Shown here one piece after another: positions 26,267 through 33,582 of a DNA stretch of 64,000 nt. The DNA comes from Thermus aquaticus. GTDB taxonomy: Bacteria; Deinococcota; Deinococci; Deinococcales; Thermaceae. A program made the translations under genes and the position numbers. The DNA lies in assembly GCF_001280255.1 (NCBI RefSeq), contig NZ_LHCI01000106.1:1279766-1343765 (forward strand), read 5' to 3'. The notes under the pieces were generated by a model that saw only the letters and a program-made list of their open reading frames with translations, had not been told where the DNA came from and searched no databases. Within the stretch, counting starts at the first letter, position 1. Each line of letters begins with the position of its first letter.

Positions 26267-27997
26267 CTAAGGGGCGGGCACCTTCCAGTAGGCGGCCATG
26301 ACCTTCTTGACCGCCGGCAGGGCCACCCGGCTTCCCTCCCCCCCGTTTTCAAAAAAGGCCACCACCACCAGGGGAGGGTAAGGGGTGCCGGGCTCCGCGG
26401 GGCCGTAGCCCATGTACCAGGCGTGCTCCAGGCCCCGGCGCTTGCCCGGGGTCTCGGCCGTCCCCGTCTTGCCGCCCGTGGGCACGGGGAAGTCCCCCAG
26501 GACGTGGCGGGCCGTGCCCTGGGTCACCGTCCTCCTCATGCCCTCCTTCAGGACCTTCCAGGACTGCCCCGGCACGGGCTCCAGGCGAGGGGCCACGGGA
26601 AAGTTTCCCAGGCGCTTTACCAGGTGGAGGCGGGGTTTTTTGCCCTCGTTGGCGATGGTGGCCAGCATCCGGGCGATCTGGGCGGGAGTGGCGAGGATAG
26701 GGCCTTGGCCGATGGCCACGGAAAGGGTCTCCCCCGGGTACCAGGGCTCCTTTAGGGCCTCCCGCTTCCAGCCCCTTGTGGGGAGGAGGCCCGTTTTCTC
26801 CGCCACCTCAAGGCCCGTGGCCTCGCCCAGGCCCAGGAGGCGGGCCCTTTGCGCCAGCCGGTCCACGAAGCCCAAGGGGTCCTGGGCCACCGCCTGGTAG
26901 TACCAGGTGTTGCAGCTCCAGGCGATGGCCTCCTTCACCGTCATGGGGCCCATGTCCCGGGTGGCCCAGTTGCGCCGCACCTGGCCCCCGTAGACGATGT
27001 AGGGGCTACAGCGGTAAGTGGTCGCGGGGTTCACATACCCCTCCTCCAGGAGGGCGTAGCCCGTGGCCAGCTTGAAGGTGGAGCCCGGGGTGTAGGGTTG
27101 GACGGCCCGGTTGAGGAGGGGCAGGTCCCGGTCTTCCAGAAGGGCCCTGGCCTCTTTGGGCACGGGCCTTCGGGCGAAGAGATGGGGGTCAAAGGAAGGG
27201 GAGCTGGCCATGGCCAAAACCTCCCCCGTGGTGGGGTCCAGGGCCACGATGGCCCCCTTGGCCCGGGAGGCGGGGGGGAGGCCCATCTGGCGGCGGCCCG
27301 CGTTGATGTCCTCTAAAGCCTCCTCCAGGGCCTTTTCCGCCGCCTTCTGCAGGTCCAGGTCCAGGGTGAGGACCACGTCCTGCCCCGGTGTGGGCTCCTC
27401 CAGGATGGTCTCCCGGAGGCGCTCCCCCCGGACGTTGACCTCCACCGCCCTCACCCCCGCCTTGCCCCGCAGGTAGGGCTCCAGGGCGGCCTCGAGGCCC
27501 GCCTGGCCCACCTCCTCCTCCGGGTGGTAGCCCCTTTTCACCTGCTCGGCGTTGGCCAAGAGGACGTAGCCCAGGACGGGACCGGAGATGGGGTTGGGGT
27601 AGGTGCGCTCAATGCGCTCCACGAGCTTCAGGTTCTTCTGGCCGGCCACCAGCTCGGCCAGGGTGGGCAGGAGGTGCTCGGGGACGCCCGCCTTGAGGAC
27701 GGCGGGGCCCTTGGGGAGCTCCTTGAGGCCCAGGAGGGGAAGAAGCCTCTCCTTGAAGGCCACCTCCCCCCCCTCGTAGACCAGGTCCACCGCCAGGCGG
27801 TCCTGGGCGATGACCCGGCCCTTGCGGTCCAGGATGCGGCCCCTGGGGGCGGGGATCCTCTCCGTCTTCAGGTAGTTCCCCTGGCTCCTTAAGGCGTACT
27901 TCTCGTGCTCCAGCACCTGGAGTTGCCAGGCCCTCAGGCCTAGGAGGCCGAAGGCCAGGAGGAAGAAGGCCATGAGGGCGTAGAGGCGGCTTTTCAT
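26267..27997 (-). CDS. mrdA: Penicillin-binding protein 2 (elongation transpeptidase)
   Basis: Class B PBP that crosslinks peptidoglycan during cylindrical growth with the MreCD-RodA elongasome. 576 aa. One N-terminal membrane helix (LYALMAFFLLAFGLLGLRAW), a dimerisation/pedestal region (IPAPRGRILDRKGRVIAQD), and the transpeptidase domain with nucleophile Ser306 in STFK, SCN in AWSCNTW, and KTG in GGKTGTAET. ATG overlaps the mreD stop by 4 bp. The assignment as PBP2 rather than FtsI rests on the mreCD neighbourhood. Confidence 0.93.
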   Translation of the reverse strand: MKSRLYALMAFFLLAFGLLGLRAWQLQVLEHEKYALRSQGNYLKTERIPAPRGRILDRKGRVIAQDRLAVDLVYEGGEVAFKERLLPLLGLKELPKGPAVLKAGVPEHLLPTLAELVAGQKNLKLVERIERTYPNPISGPVLGYVLLANAEQVKRGYHPEEEVGQAGLEAALEPYLRGKAGVRAVEVNVRGERLRETILEEPTPGQDVVLTLDLDLQKAAEKALEEALEDINAGRRQMGLPPASRAKGAIVALDPTTGEVLAMASSPSFDPHLFARRPVPKEARALLEDRDLPLLNRAVQPYTPGSTFKLATGYALLEEGYVNPATTYRCSPYIVYGGQVRRNWATRDMGPMTVKEAIAWSCNTWYYQAVAQDPLGFVDRLAQRARLLGLGEATGLEVAEKTGLLPTRGWKREALKEPWYPGETLSVAIGQGPILATPAQIARMLATIANEGKKPRLHLVKRLGNFPVAPRLEPVPGQSWKVLKEGMRRTVTQGTARHVLGDFPVPTGGKTGTAETPGKRRGLEHAWYMGYGPAEPGTPYPPLVVVAFFENGGEGSRVALPAVKKVMAAYWKVPAP

Positions 27998-28440
27998 GGT
28001 CTAAAGCGCCGGGCCAGGAGGAAGAGGGGGAGGGTGAAGAGGGCCTCGAGGAGGAGGTCCAGGGGGATGAGAGGGGGGATTTCCAGCCTCAGCCAGTAGG
28101 CCACCAGGAAGTGGCCCAGCCACTTGGCGGCAAAGGCCCAGGTGAAGGCCACCAGGGCGGGGAGGCTTTCCCCGGAGGCCAGGCGGCGGTTTGCGGCGTA
28201 GTAGGCGTAGGCGGCGAAGAGAAGACCCACGCCGTGGAGGCCCACTAGGCCATAGCCCAAAAGGTCCTGGAGGAGCCCCAGGAGGAAGGCCACGGGGAGG
28301 CCCAGGTAGGCGGGGCTTCCCTGGGCGTACCAGAGGGCCAGGACCAGGAAGAGGTCGGGGGCCATGAGCCCTTGGGGCCAGAGGGCCGAGAGGAGGCCCG
28401 AAAGGAAGAGGGTGAGGAGGAGGGCCATAAGGCGCCTCAT
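27994..28440 (-). CDS. mreD: Rod-shape determining protein MreD
   Basis: 148 aa, about five membrane helices and little else, with LWPQGLMAPDLFLVLALWYAQG and the FLLGLLQDLLGYGLVGLHGVGLL segment typical of MreD. It links MreC and PBP2/RodA in the elongasome. Overlaps mreC and pbp2 by 4 bp on each side. Confidence 0.88.
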   Translation of the reverse strand: MRRLMALLLTLFLSGLLSALWPQGLMAPDLFLVLALWYAQGSPAYLGLPVAFLLGLLQDLLGYGLVGLHGVGLLFAAYAYYAANRRLASGESLPALVAFTWAFAAKWLGHFLVAYWLRLEIPPLIPLDLLLEALFTLPLFLLARRFRP

Positions 28441-29225
28441 AGGGGCCTCAGCACCATGACCTCTTCCAGAAGGGAGAGGTCCACCAGGGGGCGGACCCAG
28501 GCCCTCAGCTTGAGCCCGCCCAGGGCCTTTTCCACCCGCTCCACCCGGCCCACGGGGATGCCGTCCGGGAAGAGGCCTAGGGGGGCTCCGGTGACCAGGA
28601 GGTCGCCCGGGGCCACCCTCACCGAAGGGGGGAACTCGGCGAGGAGCCTATCGGGGGGCGCTCCCCGGGCGATTCCCCGGCCCAAGCCCTTTTCCGGCCG
28701 CACCCCGATCAGGCTTTCCGGGTCCACCAGGGTGCGCACCAAAGCCCGCCTTTCCTCCACCTCCACGATGAGGCCCACCAGGCCCTGGGGGGCGGTCACG
28801 GGCATCCCCACCCGGAGGCCGTCCCGCTCCCCCATGCCCAGGAGGAGGCGGCGGTAAAGCCCCGAGAGGTCCTCCCCGATCACCGGGGCCACGGCGATGA
28901 GCCCCGGGGCCTGGGTCTTGCGCACGGCCAGAGCCCGCTCCAGCCGGGCCACCTCCAGGGCTAGGCGGCGATTTTCCCCTTCTAGAAGGGCCAGCTTCTC
29001 CTTCAGGGCCTGGTTTTCGGCGTAAAGGTCTTGGCGGTTAAGGAGGGCGCTCCAGGAGGCCTTCAGGTTCTGCCCTAGGCGAAACCCCAGGGCGGGCAGG
29101 GGGGCGGTGAGGGGGGAAAGGGTGAGGGCCAGGCGCGGGGCCATGGGCCGGGTGAGGGCGGAAAGCCCAAGCCCCAGGAGGAGGAGAAGGAGGAAGATCG
29201 CCCGGCGGAGGGCCACCTCCCTCAC
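28437..29225 (-). CDS. mreC: Rod-shape determining protein MreC
   Basis: 262 aa from GTG at 29225, which overlaps the maf stop (GTGA). N-terminal membrane helix, a coiled-coil of about 40 residues ([27 protein letters not shown] region), then the two-lobed beta domain ([29 protein letters not shown]...[22 protein letters not shown]). Scaffold of the cell-wall elongation machinery. MreB is not in the window. Confidence 0.92.
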   Translation of the reverse strand: MREVALRRAIFLLLLLLGLGLSALTRPMAPRLALTLSPLTAPLPALGFRLGQNLKASWSALLNRQDLYAENQALKEKLALLEGENRRLALEVARLERALAVRKTQAPGLIAVAPVIGEDLSGLYRRLLLGMGERDGLRVGMPVTAPQGLVGLIVEVEERRALVRTLVDPESLIGVRPEKGLGRGIARGAPPDRLLAEFPPSVRVAPGDLLVTGAPLGLFPDGIPVGRVERVEKALGGLKLRAWVRPLVDLSLLEEVMVLRPL

Positions 29226-29782
29226 GGGCGGAACCCCCTTTCCCACAGGAGGGCGAAGACCCGGGAGACGGGAAGGCCCACCACGGTGTAGAAGTCGCCC
29301 TCCACCCTCTCTATGAGGGCCATGCCCAGGCCCTGGGCGCCGTAGCCCCCCGCCTTATCCAGCCCCTCGCCGCTTTCCACATACCAGGCGATCTCCTCCT
29401 CGCTTAGCGGGCGGAAGTGAACGCTGGCGGTGTGCACCTCCTCCACCAGGTCCAAAGGTGTGCGGAGGTAGATGGCGGTGTGGACCAAATGGGCCCGCCC
29501 CGAGAGGCGGCGGAGGAAAAGGCGGTTCTCCTCCCGGTCCCTGGGCTTGCCCAAAGCCTCGCCCTCCAGGTCCACCACGGTGTCGGCCGCCAGGACCCAT
29601 TGGCCCTCCACCCTTTCCCCTTTCCTCCGGGCCAAGGCCTGGGCCAGCTCCCTCGGGGGGAGGTCCAGGTCTTCCTCCACCTCCGGTGGGGCCAGGCGGA
29701 GGGGGTAGCCCAGGGCCTCGAGCAGGGCCTTCCGCCTGGGGCTCCCCGAGGCCAGGATCAGAGGGGCTTCCCTTCCTCCCAT
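29222..29782 (-). CDS. maf: Maf-family nucleoside triphosphate pyrophosphatase
   Basis: House-cleaning enzyme hydrolysing dTTP/UTP or modified nucleotides to the monophosphate. 186 aa with the signature [15 protein letters not shown] at residues 11-25, the catalytic-base segment [18 protein letters not shown], and [18 protein letters not shown] near the C terminus. Frequent mreCD neighbour in bacteria. Overlaps the PLD-like gene by 25 bp and mreC by 4 bp. Confidence 0.92.
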   Translation of the reverse strand: MGGREAPLILASGSPRRKALLEALGYPLRLAPPEVEEDLDLPPRELAQALARRKGERVEGQWVLAADTVVDLEGEALGKPRDREENRLFLRRLSGRAHLVHTAIYLRTPLDLVEEVHTASVHFRPLSEEEIAWYVESGEGLDKAGGYGAQGLGMALIERVEGDFYTVVGLPVSRVFALLWERGFRP

Positions 29783-30897
29783 AGCCTCAGGACCTCCTTC
29801 CGGTAACGCTGGGCCAGGGCCGGGCTTTGCAGGACCAGGAGGTTTTCGTTGTTCACCTGCCAGGCCCGGGCGGAGAAGTTGTAGCTTCCGGTCACCACCC
29901 GCTCCCCGTCCAGGACCAGGACCTTGTGGTGCAGGGTGTAGGGGTTCCCGTCCTGGCGCACGGGGATGCCCGCCCTCCTCAGGTCCTCCTCCCGGCTGTC
30001 CCGGAGGGTGCGGGTCTCCAGAAGGACCTTGACCTCCACCCCTCGGCGGTGGGCGTCCTCGAGGGCCTTCACCACCTCCCGGTCCGTGAGGACGAAGGCG
30101 GCCACCAGGATCTCCCGCTTGGCCTCCCGGGCGGCCTGAAGCAGGGCTTCCCGGGCCGCCTTCCCCCCCTTGGGGCTGAAGTAGGCGGTGCCTTCCACCG
30201 GAGGGTCTTCCAGGCGGAAGGCCACGGGCTCGCCAAGGCCCTCCTTATTCCCCCCGAAGAGGGCCTTGAACTCCCGGGCGTAGCCCCGGGCCAGGGTGGG
30301 GGAGGGGAGGAGGAGGCTGTTTTCGTCATTGCGGGCGAAGGCGTTCCAGGTCATGTTGGTGCTCCCGGTCCAGACCGCCTTTTCGTCGGCCACCAGGAAC
30401 TTGTGGTGCATGAAGCCTTCCCGCTCGTCAAAGCAGACGGGAATCCCGGCGATCTCCTCGCAGTCTATGGAGGTGGGCCGGACCCTTTCCCTTAGGGCCG
30501 TCTGGGGCACCCTGGGGGGCTCCTGGGTCTGGCCCAGGCTCGCCGCCACCAGGTAGCGGCGGAAGTCCTGGCGGAAGTCGCTTTCCCCGTAGATCTCCAC
30601 CTTCACGCCGCGGGCCTTGGCCTCAAGGAGCCCCTTGGCGATCTCCAGGTCCCTGAACTCGTAAAAGGCCCCATAGAGGCTTTCCCGGGCGCCCGCCATG
30701 AGGGCGAGGAGACGGGCCTTGGCCTGGGGCCCGTCTTGGGGCATGAAGTAGACCTCCGCCTGCCCCGTTTCCGGGAGGGCTGAGGGAGAGGGGCCAGGGC
30801 GGAGCTCCTGGAAAAGCCAGAGGAGGAGAAGGACCAGGAGGATCAGGTAGCCGGGAAGCCCGGCGATCTCCTTACCCTTGCGCCTTCTAGTACCCAT
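29758..30897 (-). CDS. Secreted or membrane-anchored phospholipase D-family protein
   Basis: 379 aa. An N-terminal hydrophobic segment ([17 protein letters not shown]) anchors or exports it. Two complete HKD motifs: [18 protein letters not shown] and [18 protein letters not shown], so both halves of the active site are present in one chain. Substrate could be a phospholipid or nucleic acid (Nuc-type); sequence alone does not decide. Its start overlaps the deoC end by 11 bp. Confidence 0.88.
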   Translation of the reverse strand: MGTRRRKGKEIAGLPGYLILLVLLLLWLFQELRPGPSPSALPETGQAEVYFMPQDGPQAKARLLALMAGARESLYGAFYEFRDLEIAKGLLEAKARGVKVEIYGESDFRQDFRRYLVAASLGQTQEPPRVPQTALRERVRPTSIDCEEIAGIPVCFDEREGFMHHKFLVADEKAVWTGSTNMTWNAFARNDENSLLLPSPTLARGYAREFKALFGGNKEGLGEPVAFRLEDPPVEGTAYFSPKGGKAAREALLQAAREAKREILVAAFVLTDREVVKALEDAHRRGVEVKVLLETRTLRDSREEDLRRAGIPVRQDGNPYTLHHKVLVLDGERVVTGSYNFSARAWQVNNENLLVLQSPALAQRYRKEVLRLWEEGKPL

Positions 30898-31546
30898 GCC
30901 CCTCTTCCCCCCGCACCAGGGCCACGCCGCTGGAGGTGCCCAGGCGGGTGGCCCCCATCTCCAGGAACCGCAGGGCGGTCTTCCGGTCCCGGATGCCCCC
31001 GGCCGCCTTGACCTGGGCCCGGCCCCGGGCCACCTCCAGGAGGAGGGCCACGTCCTCCGGGCTCGCCCCCCTGGGGCCGAAGCCGGTGGAGGTTTTGAGG
31101 AAGTCCGCCCCGCCCCTGATGGCGGCCTCGGCCAGGTTGCGCACCTCCTCCGGGGTGAAGTAGCCCGTTTCCAGAATCACCTTGAGGACCGCCCTTGGCA
31201 CCGCCTGCCGCACGGCGCGGACCTCCTCTTCCACGTAGGCCACCTTCCCCGCCTTGGCCTGGCCCAGGTGGAGGACCATGTCCACCTCGTCGGCGCCCCG
31301 GGCGAAGGCCAGGGCGGCCTCGAGGGCCTTCACCTCCTTCTCCTGGTAGCCCAAGGGGAAGCCCACCACGGTCACCAGGCGGAAGGGGGCGTGGGGGAAG
31401 GCCTGGCGCACCAGGGCCACGTAGGAGGGCGGGATGCAGAGGCCGTAAAAGCCCCATTCCAGAGCTTCCTCCGCCGCCTTCAGGACCTCTTCCGGCGTGG
31501 CGGTGGGCTTCAGCAGGGTGTGGTCAATGTGGGCGGCCAGGTCCAT
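30887..31546 (-). CDS. deoC: Deoxyribose-phosphate aldolase
   Basis: Cleaves 2-deoxyribose-5-phosphate to acetaldehyde and glyceraldehyde-3-phosphate. 219 aa, TIM barrel with Schiff-base Lys151 in FLKTSTGFG and the helper Lys180 in QVKAAGGIRD. IDHTLLKP at the start is the family's N-terminal signature. First gene of a seven-gene minus-strand operon; a -10 TATGAT (minus strand, 31561 to 31556) lies 9 bp before the ATG. Confidence 0.95.
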   Translation of the reverse strand: MDLAAHIDHTLLKPTATPEEVLKAAEEALEWGFYGLCIPPSYVALVRQAFPHAPFRLVTVVGFPLGYQEKEVKALEAALAFARGADEVDMVLHLGQAKAGKVAYVEEEVRAVRQAVPRAVLKVILETGYFTPEEVRNLAEAAIRGGADFLKTSTGFGPRGASPEDVALLLEVARGRAQVKAAGGIRDRKTALRFLEMGATRLGTSSGVALVRGEEGHGY

Positions 31547-31597
31547 ACCCTGTCCATCATAGAGGGGTTTTCTTTGAGAAGGCTAGGAGACTTTGTG

Positions 31598-31700
31598 CCA
31601 AGTACCCCACCGCGGCTTTTGCCGCGGTGGGGGCCCCAGAAAAGCCCTTAGCCCCGAGTTGGGCACCCCATGTTGCGAAACCAAAGGGCGGGCATTTAGG
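31598..31700 (+). repeat. Palindromic element, family 1, copy A (full length)
   Basis: About 103 bp: AAGTACCCCACCGCGGC-TTTT-GCCGCGGTGGGG hairpin (31600-31628), then GGCCCCAGAAAAGCCCTT and a tail ending GGGCATTTAGG. Copy B at 33375-33482 is an inverted near-identical copy. The ends resemble each other as inverted repeats (TAAGTACCCC / CTAAATGCCC), giving it the form of a miniature inverted-repeat element. The right end supplies the TAGGAT that looks like the ychF -10 box. Confidence 0.8.
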
Positions 31701-31731
31701 ATAAGGCGAAGCCCCGGACGGGGCTTTTTTT
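31697..31731 (+). promoter_or_regulatory. ychF leader: -10 box followed by a terminator-like hairpin
   Basis: -10 TAGGAT (31697-31702) at the edge of repeat copy A would start transcription near 31709. The next bases form a terminator: AAGCCCC (31709-31715) / GGGGCTT (31720-31726), loop GGAC, and T7 at 31725-31731. The ychF ATG follows at 31741 after GAGGT. There is no plus-strand gene upstream for it to terminate, so it looks like an early attenuator of ychF. Confidence 0.55.
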
Positions 31732-31740
31732 GAGGTCAGC

Positions 31741-32847
31741 ATGCTCGCCGTAGGCATCGTCGGTCTACCCAACGTCGGCAAGTCCACCCTCTTCAACGCC
31801 CTCACCCGGGCGGGGGTCCTGGCGGCCAACTACCCCTTCGCCACCATTGACAAGAACGTGGGGGTGGTGGCCCTGGAGGACCCGCGCCTTTACGCCCTGC
31901 AGAAGACCTTCGCCAGAGGGGAGCGCCTGCCGCCCGTCATCCCCACCCACGTGGAGTTCGTGGACATCGCCGGCCTGGTGAAGGGGGCCCACAAGGGGGA
32001 GGGGCTTGGCAACCAGTTTCTGGCCCACATCCGGGAGGTGGCGGCCATCGCCCACGTGGTGCGCTGCTTTCCCGACCCCAACGTGGTCCACGTCATGGGC
32101 CGGGTGGACCCCCTGGAGGACGTGGAGGTGGTGGAGACGGAGCTCCTCCTGGCCGACCTGGCCACCTGGGAAAGGCGGCTAGGGCGCTTGAGGAAGGAGG
32201 CCCGGGCCAACCGGGAGCTCGCCCCCCTTCTGGAGGAGGCCGAGGGCCTTCACGCCCACCTCACCGAGGGCAGGCCCGCCCGCACCTTTCCCCTCTCCGA
32301 AGAGGGCCGCCGCCTCCTCAAGGAGACCCCCCTCCTCACCGCCAAGCCGGTCATCTACGTGGCCAACGTCTCGGAGGAGGACCTGCCCGATGGCGCGGGT
32401 AACCCCCACGTGGCCGCCCTGAGGGCCCGGGCGGAGCGGGAGGGGGCCGAGGTGGTGGTGGTCTCCGCCAAGCTGGAGGCGGAGCTGGCCGAGCTTTCTG
32501 AGGAGGAGGCCAGGGAGCTCCTCGCCGCCTACGGCCTAAAGGAAAGCGGCCTAAAGCGCCTGGCCCGGGCGGGTTACCGGGCTTTGGGCCTCGTCACCTT
32601 CTTCACGGCGGGGGAGAAGGAGGTGCGGGCCTGGACGGTGCGCCGGGGGACCAAGGCCAAGGAGGCCGCCGGGGAGATCCACTCCGACATGGAGCGGGGC
32701 TTCATCCGGGCCGAGGTCATCCCCTGGGACAGGCTGGTGGAGGCCGGGGGGTGGGCCAGGGCCAAGGAGCGGGGCTGGGTGCGCCTCGAGGGCAAGGACT
32801 ACGAGGTGCAGGACGGGGATGTCCTTTACATCCTCTTCAGCGTTTGA
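31741..32847 (+). CDS. ychF: Ribosome-binding ATPase YchF (OLA1 family)
   Basis: 368 aa. P-loop GLPNVGKSTLFNAL at residues 8-21, G3 region VDIAGLVKGAHKGEGLGNQFL, and NVSEED in place of the GTPase NKxD motif, which gives the family its ATP preference; C-terminal TGS domain (VRAWTVRRGTKAKEAAGEIHSDMERGF). Binds ribosomes and acts in stress and translation control. Flanked by an inverted pair of family 1 repeats and preceded by a putative attenuator. Confidence 0.95.
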   Translation: MLAVGIVGLPNVGKSTLFNALTRAGVLAANYPFATIDKNVGVVALEDPRLYALQKTFARGERLPPVIPTHVEFVDIAGLVKGAHKGEGLGNQFLAHIREVAAIAHVVRCFPDPNVVHVMGRVDPLEDVEVVETELLLADLATWERRLGRLRKEARANRELAPLLEEAEGLHAHLTEGRPARTFPLSEEGRRLLKETPLLTAKPVIYVANVSEEDLPDGAGNPHVAALRARAEREGAEVVVVSAKLEAELAELSEEEARELLAAYGLKESGLKRLARAGYRALGLVTFFTAGEKEVRAWTVRRGTKAKEAAGEIHSDMERGFIRAEVIPWDRLVEAGGWARAKERGWVRLEGKDYEVQDGDVLYILFSV

Positions 32848-32872
32848 CGGCGGGGTTCCTTTGCCCTAAAAT
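32844..32872 (+). promoter_or_regulatory. tRNA-Gln promoter
   Basis: -35 TTGACG (32844-32849) overlapping the ychF stop codon, 17-bp spacer, -10 TAAAAT (32867-32872). The predicted transcription start is about 7 bp before the tRNA 5' end, leaving a minimal leader for RNase P. Confidence 0.7.
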
Positions 32873-32884
32873 TGCCTTTGGCGC

Positions 32885-32958
32885 TGGGGCGTCGTCTAAT
32901 GGCAGGACAGCGGACTTTGGATCCGCCGGTCGTGGTTCGAGTCCACGCGCCCCAGCCA
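32885..32958 (+). tRNA. tRNA-Gln (UUG)
   Basis: Cloverleaf by eye: acceptor TGGGGCG (32885-32891) pairs with CGCCCCA (32948-32954), discriminator G, encoded CCA at 32956-32958. Anticodon stem GCGGA (32910-32914) / TCCGC (32922-32926), loop CTTTGGA with anticodon TTG at 32917-32919. T arm CGTGG-TTCGAGT-CCACG. A T6 run at 32963-32968 follows and may end the transcript. Confidence 0.95.
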
Positions 32959-33004
32959 CGCCTTTTTTCATGCGATTTTTACAGAGGTCCGATAAACTCA
33001 GCCC

Positions 33005-33379
33005 GTGGCGGCGGAGTATCCGGGCCTGCTTTTATTAAGCCGCAACGAGGCCTTGAGGGCCTACGTGGACCTGCTCCTCTCGGAGCGGGGGATCCCGGTG
33101 CGCCACTTTGATAATGCCAAGGAGGGGCTCTTCTGGCTGGTGGACAACACTCCCCGCCACATCCTTTTGGACGAGGACCTGGACCTGGACCCCTTTTCCG
33201 TCGCCAACCGGATCCGCCACGTGAAGCGCTTAAAGTTCGTTTCCATCGCGGTTCTCATCCCCCCTTCCGAGAAGCTCCGCACCACGGCGGAGGTGGTGCG
33301 GGTGAAGGCCATAGAAAAACCCTTAACCCGGGAGAAGCTCTTCCGCTTCCTGGATCTCCCTCTAGGAAGCGCCTCCTAA
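33005..33379 (+). CDS. Single-domain receiver-like protein with degenerate active site
   Basis: 124 aa, size and strand order of a CheY-like receiver. Asp56 or Asp58 (HILLDEDL) is in the phosphoacceptor position and Lys105 in IEKPLTREKLF is the conserved Lys. The acidic pair that normally binds Mg2+ after beta-1 is replaced by Ser-Arg-Asn-Glu (LLLLSRNEA), so phosphorylation may be lost. No output domain. GTG at 33005 follows a -10 TAAACT (32993-32998) by 6 bp. The stop TAA lies in the end of a family 1 repeat. Confidence 0.7.
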   Translation: MAAEYPGLLLLSRNEALRAYVDLLLSERGIPVRHFDNAKEGLFWLVDNTPRHILLDEDLDLDPFSVANRIRHVKRLKFVSIAVLIPPSEKLRTTAEVVRVKAIEKPLTREKLFRFLDLPLGSAS

Positions 33380-33482
33380 GTGCCCGCACGTTGGTTTTGC
33401 GACATAGGGTGCCCAAGCCGGGGCTGTGGAAGGGCTTTTCTGGGGCCCCCACCGCGGCAAAGGCCGCGGTGGGGTACTTAAG
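33375..33482 (-). repeat. Palindromic element, family 1, copy B (full length, inverted to copy A)
   Basis: Starts CCTAAGTGCCCGC and ends GCCGCGGTGGGGTACTTAAG; its reverse complement matches copy A (31598-31700) over almost the whole length with scattered changes and a short indel. The TAA at 33377-33379 inside the terminal CTAAGTGCCC is the stop codon of the receiver gene. Confidence 0.8.
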
Positions 33483-33500
33483 TGGCCACCCATCGCTATT

Positions 33501-33555
33501 TAGGCTCCGGTACGTCCTTTTGGGGCCGTGGCAAGAGCCGCGGCGGGGTACTTAA
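33501..33555 (-). repeat. Palindromic element, family 1, copy C (decayed)
   Basis: A weaker copy in the same orientation as B: TTTTGGGGCC, then GTGGCAAGAGCCGCGGCGGGGTACTTAAG. The hairpin is imperfect (CCGTGGC / GCCGCGG) and the long tail is reduced. It immediately precedes the PBP1A promoter and, with copy B, fills the whole gap before 33583. Confidence 0.6.
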
Positions 33556-33582
33556 GGGTGGGCCTCGAGTAAACTAGGGGCC

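Noticed and set aside
29222-29246. Start of mreC at 29246
   Set aside because: GTG at 29225 overlaps the maf stop in the GTGA manner used by the neighbouring genes; the earlier codons are inside maf.
32740-33038. 95- and 79-codon plus-strand frames across the tRNA-Gln gene
   Set aside because: They cross the tRNA and the ychF end, and have no start signals or family likeness.
31598-33482. Composite transposon carrying ychF
   Set aside because: No transposase is encoded between the repeats and the cargo is core housekeeping genes; kept only as an inverted-repeat observation.
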